Below, piece after piece: positions 57,551 through 64,000 of a DNA stretch of 64,000 nt; the stretch's first letter is position 1; each line of letters opens with the position of its first letter. Source of the DNA: CAZIPN01 sp964541225. Lineage in GTDB: Bacteria > Actinomycetota > Coriobacteriia > Anaerosomatales > JAAXUF01. The DNA lies in the NCBI GenBank assembly GCA_964541225.1, contig CAZIPN010000007.1, positions 5,700-69,699 on the forward strand, in the 5' to 3' direction. The notes below the pieces were generated by a model. It was not told the origin of the DNA and searched no databases. It saw only the letters and a list, made by a program, of their open reading frames with translations. The translations under genes were made by a program, and so were the position numbers.

Positions 57551-57963
57551 GAGCGATCCACCACCAGGCGCACCGCGCCGATGTCGATCGTGTCGCCAAC
57601 GCGCAGGGTTGTCGGCACCGCCAGTCGCTCACCGTTGAGGATGGTGCCGTTGGTCGAGCCGAGATCCTCGGCGATCGCGGAATCGCCTGACGGTGAGACG
57701 CGCATGTGCCGAGCAGACACGAAGTCGTCGCCGATGACGATGTCGGCGCCTGGAGAGCGTCCCACCACGACAGGTCCCGTGACGGGGACGACGACGTTGA
57801 GCAGCTCACGCGGGCCCTGCACGACCTTCAGCGTCCACGCGCCTGTGGATTTGACGCGCTGACCGGCCACGAGCCCGATTCCAGCGCGAACGGCGGCGAA
57901 CAAGAAGAGGTAGAGCAGCGCGAGCAGAAGGAGCCGGCCGGCAAGCAGCACGACATCGATCAT
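57547..57963 (-). CDS. fhaB: FHA-domain protein (FhaB/FipA type)
   Basis: 138 codons from ATG 57963. An N-terminal membrane helix (VVLLAGRLLLLALLYLFLFAA) is followed by a C-terminal FHA domain with VVGRSPGADIVIGDD, the SARHMRV strand and DLGSTNGTILNGERL, all needed to bind phosphothreonine. In Mycobacterium the equivalent recruits phosphorylated division and wall proteins. It ends in an ATGA overlap with pstP and begins 5 bp after fhaA. Confidence 0.93.
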   Translation of the reverse strand: MIDVVLLAGRLLLLALLYLFLFAAVRAGIGLVAGQRVKSTGAWTLKVVQGPRELLNVVVPVTGPVVVGRSPGADIVIGDDFVSARHMRVSPSGDSAIAEDLGSTNGTILNGERLAVPTTLRVGDTIDIGAVRLVVDRS

Positions 57964-57968
57964 CCGCG

Positions 57969-58907
57969 TCAGTCCCTGGGCTCGTGATAGACGAGTTCGG
58001 TGACGCCGATGACGATGAGGTCTCCATCCTTGAGCCGCTGCCGAGGAACGCGCTGCCCGTTGACGATGGTGCCGTTGGTCGAGCCGAGGTCGCGGATAGC
58101 CCATCCCGTGCCTTCGCGCTCAAACGCCGCATGCTCGCGCGAAGCGTTCGCGTCAGACAGGCAGATGTCGCAGGTAGACAGCCTGCCGACGACCGAGCGA
58201 TCGCCTCTCAGCACCACGTCATGATCGACGCCGCGTACCGTCACGGTGGCGAGCGAGGCTGCAGGGGTGATCAGTTCGGTTGGGCTCGCAGCAGCGTCGA
58301 CGTCTGCGCTCTTGGCGTCTGGCCGCGCGGGCGCGCCGAAGTCCAGCTTGAGGTCGTCGGCGTCAAACACGCCTTTGCTGGGGGTCTGCGCTACCTCGGG
58401 GACGGGAGCGGGTGCGACTGGCACGGGGACGGCAGCACGTGAGGCGCCGACGGGTGCGGCGCCCGCGCCGCTTGGAGGGCGAGGTGTCTCGTACTGCTCG
58501 GCGTCGGGCTTGTATCCAAGTTCGGCGGCCATTTCCTCCGGCGAAATCAGCTCGCCGATCACTTCGAAGCGACCAAGCTTGAGTTCGCGATCGACGAGGA
58601 AACGCACGACCGGCCGCGTGGCGAGCTCATAGTTGTGTTCGCGCGCGTAGCTCAGCAGGTACGTTTCCAGCTCGCCCGCGAGGGTGTCGGCGAACCCGCC
58701 GAGAGCCGTGTCATCCTGGCGCGAAAGCAAGATGGTGTAGAGGATCGGCGCGTAGACCTTGCCCACACCCAGCTTCTTGCCGCGGTCCATCTCGCGGCCG
58801 AGCTTGCGTGCGAGTTCGGCAGGCTGAACGGGAGTTCGGAACATGTTCGCGAAGCCACCTTCAAGCGCGCGGCCAATGCGGTCTTCGAAGTCAGACAGAA
58901 TGCTCAA
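57969..58907 (-). CDS. fhaA: FhaA: DUF3662 plus FHA domain
   Basis: 312 codons. Residues 1-130 are DUF3662 (SILSDFEDRIGRALEGGFANMFR, PVQPAELARKLGREMD), the N-terminal domain of actinobacterial FhaA. A Pro/Ala-rich linker follows, then the FHA domain (VVGRLSTCDICLSDANASREH, DLGSTNGTIVNGQRV). In mycobacteria FhaA binds phosphorylated MviN/FhaB partners and tunes peptidoglycan synthesis at septum and pole. It is second in the cluster, 17 bp after the first kinase gene. Confidence 0.95.
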   Translation of the reverse strand: MSILSDFEDRIGRALEGGFANMFRTPVQPAELARKLGREMDRGKKLGVGKVYAPILYTILLSRQDDTALGGFADTLAGELETYLLSYAREHNYELATRPVVRFLVDRELKLGRFEVIGELISPEEMAAELGYKPDAEQYETPRPPSGAGAAPVGASRAAVPVPVAPAPVPEVAQTPSKGVFDADDLKLDFGAPARPDAKSADVDAAASPTELITPAASLATVTVRGVDHDVVLRGDRSVVGRLSTCDICLSDANASREHAAFEREGTGWAIRDLGSTNGTIVNGQRVPRQRLKDGDLIVIGVTELVYHEPRD

Positions 58908-58924
58908 TGCTCAGGACCTTTGCA

Positions 58925-60760
58925 CTAGTCGGTTTCGTAGATGATACGGATAGAGTCTTCCTCTTCCGAGCGCGTTGGTGCACCCAATGCGGCCACCAGC
59001 ACGACAAGTATAAGTGAGCCAGCCAGCGAAATGGCGAACGTCATGCCAGTCCACATAGCTGGCGCCGGTGTTGTGCCTATCGCGTCGGCAACGACGCGTG
59101 CGATGACGTTCGCTCCGAGAAGTGCGCCCGCTCCGAGCACGGCTCCAACGATAGCCGAGGTCCGCGTCGCTCGGCGAGCGACGAGCGACATGATCAGCGC
59201 GGCAACAGGCCAGCCGAGCAACGCCACCCACGACGCGGGATCCAGGAACGCAGCTCGCACATTGCTTGCCACGAGAGCGCCTCGGGCTGGATCGGTTAGC
59301 AGTGGCAGCGCGACTGCGGTGTAGGGCGCGGTTTGGTTCGAAGCCGATGAGGCCAGCAACTGTAGGAGTCCTCCCGTGAGCGCCGCCGCTGCCGCCGGCA
59401 GTGCCGGCAAGGAGAAACCGGCGAGCAGGGGAGTGAGGAACGGGATGCGCGCCAATCCCAGTACCGGTGCCGAGAGCGGCAAGATCGCGGCACCTGCCCG
59501 GCGGCGCGCGACATACCACCACCACACGATGGCCGCGAACGCGAACACAAGCCCGAAGATCCACAGTCCCTGGGCGAAGAGTCCAGCTGCGAACGCCGCG
59601 AGCCCTAGCCCCGTGCCAAGCGATGGCGCGGCTGCTGCGGCAAGCGTCACGACCAGTGTGATTCCCGCGAGCGGGAGCGGTTGCAAAGCAGTCGCGGCGA
59701 GCCCGGCCCACGTTAGCCAGGCCGACTCGGCGGCCGCCACCACTCGCACGCCGGCGGTGCCAGCCGATCCCTGCAATCGATCCCACAGTCCTACGCTCAT
59801 CCAAGTGGGTTCCTCAGGGACGGTCTCGTCGTTGGAGTATGCCTGGACCAAATTGGCGAGCGAGGCGCGCCCGTCGCTGGGGTCGCCAAGATATGGCATG
59901 AGTGCGTGCGTGAAGCTTGCAACGGTTGGATAGCGATCGGCCGGCCGAAGACCTGTGGCGGCGAACAAGATGTCGTCGATGGCTCGAGGCAGCGTGTCCT
60001 CGAACGCGGACACAGGAGGGGGCTCGACGGTCTCAAGCAGTGCAATCGCCGACGGGAAGTCCTTCGCATCGAACGGGTTGGTGGCGGTCAGGCACTCGTA
60101 GGTCAGTGCGGCCAGCGCCCACTCGTCGGAGGCCTCGCTCACGCGGTTGCCTTCGAGCTGCTCGAGCGGCATGTATCCGACGGTCCCGCCGAAACTCGTG
60201 TCGTGACCAGTTGCCGAGGAAAGCTCGGCCATGCCGAAATCGGCCACCTTCACCCGGCCGTCCCGCATCACGAGCACGTTGGCTGGCTTGATATCAAGGT
60301 GCAAGACGCCGTTCTCGTGGGCGAACGTGAGCGCGTCGCCCACTGCTTCGACGACGGTTGCTGTCTCATCGATCGTGAGTGGTCCACCGATGTCATCGAT
60401 GAGTTCTCCCAGGCTCGACCCGTCGGCATACTCGGTTATGAGGAACGCTTCGTCGGAATCAGTCTCGAAGTCGTAGACGGTGACGATCGCAGGATGATTG
60501 AGCATCGCGGCCGTGCGCGCTTCAGCCAGACCGGGGGGATCATGCACGACCGCGCCCGTCCGATCGTGCGGAAGCTTCAGGCGCTTGATCGCGACGCGCC
60601 GGTGCATCCGCGTGTCCCACGCAAGCGTGACGGTGGCATAACCGCCGCGCCCGAGTTCTTCGAGCGGACGGTAGCGTTCGAGGATGAGCTGCTGCTCCAC
60701 GAGCCTCCCAGTTGGTCGCACGGCGACAGCGGTATCGTCCAACATCTCGCTTCGGCCCAT
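58925..60760 (-). CDS. Ser/Thr protein kinase with polytopic C-terminal membrane domain
   Basis: 611 codons. The kinase domain (28-290) has LGRGGYATV, catalytic Lys K59, DFG in VADFGMAEL and an activation segment ending MPLEQLEG. The catalytic loop reads HLDIKPANV, so the Arg of the usual HRD is Leu. This RD-to-LD change often means activity that does not depend on activation-loop phosphorylation. Instead of PASTA domains, the C-terminus has about eight to nine helices (from residue 345), a design seen in some actinobacterial kinases and of unknown sensing function. It is first in the transcription order of the FHA/PBP cluster. Confidence 0.9.
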   Translation of the reverse strand: MGRSEMLDDTAVAVRPTGRLVEQQLILERYRPLEELGRGGYATVTLAWDTRMHRRVAIKRLKLPHDRTGAVVHDPPGLAEARTAAMLNHPAIVTVYDFETDSDEAFLITEYADGSSLGELIDDIGGPLTIDETATVVEAVGDALTFAHENGVLHLDIKPANVLVMRDGRVKVADFGMAELSSATGHDTSFGGTVGYMPLEQLEGNRVSEASDEWALAALTYECLTATNPFDAKDFPSAIALLETVEPPPVSAFEDTLPRAIDDILFAATGLRPADRYPTVASFTHALMPYLGDPSDGRASLANLVQAYSNDETVPEEPTWMSVGLWDRLQGSAGTAGVRVVAAAESAWLTWAGLAATALQPLPLAGITLVVTLAAAAAPSLGTGLGLAAFAAGLFAQGLWIFGLVFAFAAIVWWWYVARRRAGAAILPLSAPVLGLARIPFLTPLLAGFSLPALPAAAAALTGGLLQLLASSASNQTAPYTAVALPLLTDPARGALVASNVRAAFLDPASWVALLGWPVAALIMSLVARRATRTSAIVGAVLGAGALLGANVIARVVADAIGTTPAPAMWTGMTFAISLAGSLILVVLVAALGAPTRSEEEDSIRIIYETD

Positions 60761-60889
60761 CCTATTCTAGCTGAGCAGGTAGCTCCGCGGCCCACCGGTC
60801 CGCTTGGATGTCGCCTCACCTCACGCGAGGCTATACTCCGAAGGGCGCGCAGCGCTCGCTACATCCGCCCGACGTGATCGAGGACGAGA

Positions 60890-61903
60890 ATGGCCGAGAC
60901 GCTCACCGTCATCATCCCGACGCTGAATGAGGAAGAGCGACTTCCGCATCTCTTTGACGCGCTTGGCAGGCAGAGTCGTCGTCCCGATCAGATCATCGTT
61001 GCCGACGCGAACTCGACGGATCGGACGCGCGAAGTCGCCGAGAGACAAGGCGCGATCGTCGTCGAAGGCGGCAAGCCGGCGGCCGGGCGCAACGCAGGGG
61101 CTCGCGAGGCGCACGGAGAATGGCTGCTCTTCCTCGATGCCGACGATGAGCTTGATGACGATTTCATTGGGCGAGCTCTCGCGGAGACGTCGCAACGAGG
61201 GCTCGGCGTCGCGACGTCGTTCGTCGATCCCATCGAGCATGACCCGCGCAACATTCTTGCGACCGAGGTCGTCAATTTGTATCTCGACGTCATGCAGTAC
61301 GTCGTGCCACACGCGCCGGGATTCTGCATCCTGATTCGTCGTCGCATTCACGAGGCGATCGGCGGCTTCGACGAGACCGTTGTGCTTGCCGAGGACCACG
61401 ACTACGTTCAACGTGCCGCCGAGCAAGGCAAGTTCCGCGTACTTCGCTCGGCGGTGGTTGCGACGTCCATGCGCCGCATTGAGAAAGAGGGGCTCGTACA
61501 ACTCGCATTCAAGTACCTCTACTGCGAGTTGTACGTGGTCGCCGGCAAGCCAATCCGTGAGGTGCCGTTCGACTACGAATTCGCGAGGTTCGCGCCCGAC
61601 GAACGTCCCGAGTTTCGGCAGGCGATTGCGACGTTGCGCGAACGCCTCGGCCAGTTGGCGGATGCGGCCATCTCGCTGCCGGGCGATGGTCTCGACGCTT
61701 TGCGGCGTCTGGGGTCGGCCGAGGCCACGCCAGCCACGTTCGATCGCGTGCTCTCGCGTCTTGGCGCGGAGGACATCCGGCGACTGCGACGCTATGTCGA
61801 CGCCCGTATTCGTCTGGCGCGGCGCACTCCTCGCAAAGCCGCGGCGCGAATACGCCGAGTCGGCGAAGCGATATGGCGGCAGCTTCTCTCCGTGATTGAA
61901 TAG
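60890..61903 (+). CDS. Family 2 glycosyltransferase
   Basis: 337 codons from ATG 60890. The GT-A fold signature is complete: LTVIIPTLNEEERLP at the N-terminus, VADANSTDRT, AAGRNAGAREA and the metal-binding LFLDADDEL (D-x-D type). VVLAEDHDYVQRAAEQGKF is the catalytic base region. The closest resemblance is to rhamnosyl- or hydroxy-sterol/carotenoid-type GT2 enzymes, but the acceptor cannot be assigned. No transmembrane helices. The last 60 residues are Arg/Ala-rich helices, perhaps for membrane association. Divergent from the kinase cluster. Confidence 0.88.
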   Translation: MAETLTVIIPTLNEEERLPHLFDALGRQSRRPDQIIVADANSTDRTREVAERQGAIVVEGGKPAAGRNAGAREAHGEWLLFLDADDELDDDFIGRALAETSQRGLGVATSFVDPIEHDPRNILATEVVNLYLDVMQYVVPHAPGFCILIRRRIHEAIGGFDETVVLAEDHDYVQRAAEQGKFRVLRSAVVATSMRRIEKEGLVQLAFKYLYCELYVVAGKPIREVPFDYEFARFAPDERPEFRQAIATLRERLGQLADAAISLPGDGLDALRRLGSAEATPATFDRVLSRLGAEDIRRLRRYVDARIRLARRTPRKAAARIRRVGEAIWRQLLSVIE

Positions 61904-61972
61904 AACCGGGTCTGCCGAGATGCTCACCCGGCTCGCGGGCGAAAGCTCCGCGAGCTGAGCAAGGAGGTGGCA

Positions 61973-62224
61973 ATGTCGCGCGTCACAGCACGAATTCGTA
62001 CTGCCGAGTACACTATGAAGAGAATTGAATCATTGACGAAGCGGCTAGAGCGAAGTTGGCCGTCGGAACCTGTCGGCAAGCACGGTGCTTCCGGTGGCGA
62101 GGTGGGGCTTCAGGCACCTCTGCAACCTGCCGAAATGTATGTAGGGCTCGGGTTCGCATGCTCCCTCGGCGGCGAAACCGAGCCCGCGCTCATGGCGCCG
62201 CACGTGGTGGATGCAAAGAGGTAG
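61973..62224 (+). CDS. Small ORF with near-perfect ribosome site
   Basis: 83 codons. AAGGAGGTGG lies 2 bp upstream of the ATG (spacing short but strong). The product starts basic (MSRVTARIRTAEYTMKRI) and has no family I recognise. The 3' half of the ORF coincides with DNA that can form hairpins (GAGGTG/CACCTC near 62097-62119; GGGCTCGGGTT/AACCGAGCCC near 62144-62185), so it might instead be a regulatory leader peptide for the subtilase that starts 4 bp after its stop. Confidence 0.45.
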   Translation: MSRVTARIRTAEYTMKRIESLTKRLERSWPSEPVGKHGASGGEVGLQAPLQPAEMYVGLGFACSLGGETEPALMAPHVVDAKR

Positions 62225-62228
62225 TTTG

Positions 62229-64000
62229 ATGCAGCGGCGGTTCATAGCGAGGTCTCTCGCACTTGGTGCTGTGCTGTGTCTGGTGCTCGGCTTCGGGCCA
62301 TCAGCCGCATTCGCGGCATCTGCTCCACGTGCCGCGGCTGTCTCAACGCCGCATTCCGTGGCGGGGACCAGAACGACGCGCACCGCAGCGGTCCCGCGAG
62401 AGTCTGGCAGCATCGGCGTCATCGTCCGATTCAAGCACCCGTCTACGGCGTTTCTTGGGGCGAAGCTGCTGTCGGAAGTCACTGGCTCGGCGGCTGCGCC
62501 ATGCGACCAGGCCAGGGGGCTGTACACGTTTCGTCGGCCGTACAACCAGCCCGACGACGGCGTGTACGCGGCCAGCCTGATGCTCGCCGCGTCCGGAATC
62601 GACTACGCCGAGCCAAACTGCTTGAACCATATCGACGCCTACACCCCGCCCACAGATCCGTACTTCACGAACACGGAGACGTGGTACTCCGGCAGCGACT
62701 ACTATCTGAACGCCAAGCACTGGTGGCTAGATTCCATCAAGGCCGCCAACGCGTGGTCTACTGGGCAGGGAACCACATATCCGACTCACGGTTCGGCCAG
62801 TGACGTCAAGGTAGCGGTGCTTGATGTGGGTTTCTATCTCAGTCATCCGGACCTGTCCGGAGGTAGTGTGACGGCGGGCAAAGACGAGTGCGCCTCGTTT
62901 GACCCGAACACCGGAGATACCACTACCGACACGAACGTTACTCCCGACTCCACCGGCGATCCGGACCACGATTCTCATGGCACCGGCGTGGCAGCGGCCG
63001 TTGGTGCCGAGGTCAACGGAGTCGGGATGGTGGGTTCAGGCTGGAACCCGCAGATTGTTGCCTACAAGATCGCTGGCCCGCTGACTTCCGACTACTTCGA
63101 CGGAAGTGATTACTACTACGCGGGCGAGGTTGTGATGCCGGACAGCGTTACCGCTCAGGGGATCTACGATGCTGTTGATGCTGGCTGCAAAGTCATCAAC
63201 CTGAGCCTCGGCGCAGCCAGCGACTCCTATCACACCTACCAGGACGCAGTCACCTATGCGCACCAGCATGGTGTGGTGGTGGTGGCTTCCGCTGGCAACG
63301 ACGGAGGCGCAGTCGCAGAATACCCTGCGGCGTGCGCGTACGCGACCGGTGTCGGCGCCATCAAGTTGTCGGGTGGAAGCGGAACGCAGAATGGCACTCC
63401 AACCAGGGCCGATTTCAGCGACTACGCTCCTGGAGTTGTTGATCTCGTCGCGCCGGGGACGATGTTCTGGACGGCTGACGAGCCGGGCTACGATTCGGAC
63501 GGCTCTGAGAGTGCGGCCGTTCCTGGCTACCAGTTCTGGGACGGCACCAGTTTCGCCTCGCCTGCTGCGGCGGGGGCTATTGCCTATCTGTGGCGAGCGA
63601 TGCCTGATCTCACGAACGATGAGATCGTCAGCTACGCCGAAAACACTGCGACTGACATGGGCACGGCGGGTCGCGACGACTACTACGGCTACGGCCTCGT
63701 GAACATGCAGGCGGCCTACAACAAGCTGATCTCGGACTATCCGATGCTGGCGACGCCGGTCATCTCCGGAAGCTCCTACGTGCACAGCGGATCCAGCGTC
63801 TCCTGGACCGCAAGCAGCGGCTACAACGTCAGCTATCAGGTTTCCATCGACGGCGCTCTGCGCTCGACGCAAACGAGCACTACCTACGTGTTGCCGTCAC
63901 TCTCCGATGGCAGTCACGTGATCTCCGTGCTGCCGACCAGTACGCGCAATTGGAACACGACTACCGCCCCGGCGACGAAGACGCTCACGGTCGATTCAAC
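62229..64000 (+). CDS. Secreted subtilisin-like serine protease (3' partial)
   Basis: Open from ATG 62229 to the window end (590 codons). A signal peptide (ARSLALGAVLCLVLGFGPSAAFA) precedes an inhibitor-like pro-region and an S8 domain with catalytic Asp in VAVLDVGF (about D199), His in DHDSHGTGVAAA (about H250), Asn in VVASAGNDGG and Ser in DGTSFASP (about S441). After the protease, Ser/Thr-rich Ig-like sequence begins (SSYVHSGSSVSWTASSGYNV), so the missing part may carry repeats like those of the giant haem protein. Only 4 bp separate it from the small ORF upstream. Confidence 0.92.
   Translation, partial: MQRRFIARSLALGAVLCLVLGFGPSAAFAASAPRAAAVSTPHSVAGTRTTRTAAVPRESGSIGVIVRFKHPSTAFLGAKLLSEVTGSAAAPCDQARGLYTFRRPYNQPDDGVYAASLMLAASGIDYAEPNCLNHIDAYTPPTDPYFTNTETWYSGSDYYLNAKHWWLDSIKAANAWSTGQGTTYPTHGSASDVKVAVLDVGFYLSHPDLSGGSVTAGKDECASFDPNTGDTTTDTNVTPDSTGDPDHDSHGTGVAAAVGAEVNGVGMVGSGWNPQIVAYKIAGPLTSDYFDGSDYYYAGEVVMPDSVTAQGIYDAVDAGCKVINLSLGAASDSYHTYQDAVTYAHQHGVVVVASAGNDGGAVAEYPAACAYATGVGAIKLSGGSGTQNGTPTRADFSDYAPGVVDLVAPGTMFWTADEPGYDSDGSESAAVPGYQFWDGTSFASPAAAGAIAYLWRAMPDLTNDEIVSYAENTATDMGTAGRDDYYGYGLVNMQAAYNKLISDYPMLATPVISGSSYVHSGSSVSWTASSGYNVSYQVSIDGALRSTQTSTTYVLPSLSDGSHVISVLPTSTRNWNTTTAPATKTLTVDS

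Noticed and set aside
1..64000. CRISPR arrays, insertion sequences and rRNA genes
   Set aside because: No regularly spaced short repeats, transposase-like frames or rRNA sequence were seen.

Overview
The window is high-GC DNA (gaps aside) with an actinobacterial stamp: an FHA/Ser-Thr kinase/PP2C/SEDS/PBP cell-wall cluster, a UPF0182 protein, an RmuC homologue, a T-box leader and an M-box leader. Together with an 11-CxxCH extracellular protein and a magnesium-type NRAMP relative, this fits Actinomycetota, probably the Coriobacteriia or a close uncultured relative; that placement is inference. Four runs of exactly 100 N show a draft scaffold or metagenome bin. At two of them the flanking contig ends overlap, so those gaps are not real.

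Layout. 1-7.3 kb: 3' part of a giant RHS/YD-repeat protein with a papain-like C-terminal tip, followed by a lipoprotein. 7.4-16 kb: Maf pyrophosphatase; an operon of a HEAT-repeat protein, an HD-GYP protein sharing its N-terminal module, and a UPF0182 membrane protein; then small membrane proteins and a stand-alone cyanophycin-synthetase-like N domain. 16.1-18.6 kb: T-box leader, PLP aminotransferase and D-Ala-D-Ala ligase. 18.7-23.5 kb: YtxH and PRC-barrel proteins, a GNAT, a YbaK-type deacylase and a secreted GH88-like enzyme. 23.6-27.9 kb (minus): M-box magnesium riboswitch, divergent MgtE, NRAMP-related transporter and 5-formyl-THF cyclo-ligase, a magnesium-homeostasis operon. 28-35.6 kb: housekeeping genes, proline-rich envelope proteins and a Fic protein with a consensus promoter that would give a leaderless mRNA. 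35.7-41 kb: tRNA-Arg(CCT), zinc-ribbon membrane protein, GYF2-TM-subtilase, Lgt-family protein and a Crp/Fnr regulator. 41.8-51.5 kb: one gene of about 3,090 codons joining BNR/Ycf48-like repeats, FN3/NGWY modules and 11 haem-binding motifs. 51.7-60.8 kb (minus): kinase, fhaA, fhaB, pstP, a natural FtsW/RodA-PBP fusion and a PASTA kinase. 60.9-64 kb: glycosyltransferase, a small ORF and a secreted subtilase cut by the window end.

The most unusual DNA-level signal is the octamer GCCGAGAA/TTCTCGGC. By hand I count about 35 copies on both strands, in all reading frames and in intergenic hairpins, against roughly 2-3 expected from base composition. It is nearly absent from the large surface-protein genes. 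Its behaviour resembles a DNA-uptake-type sequence.
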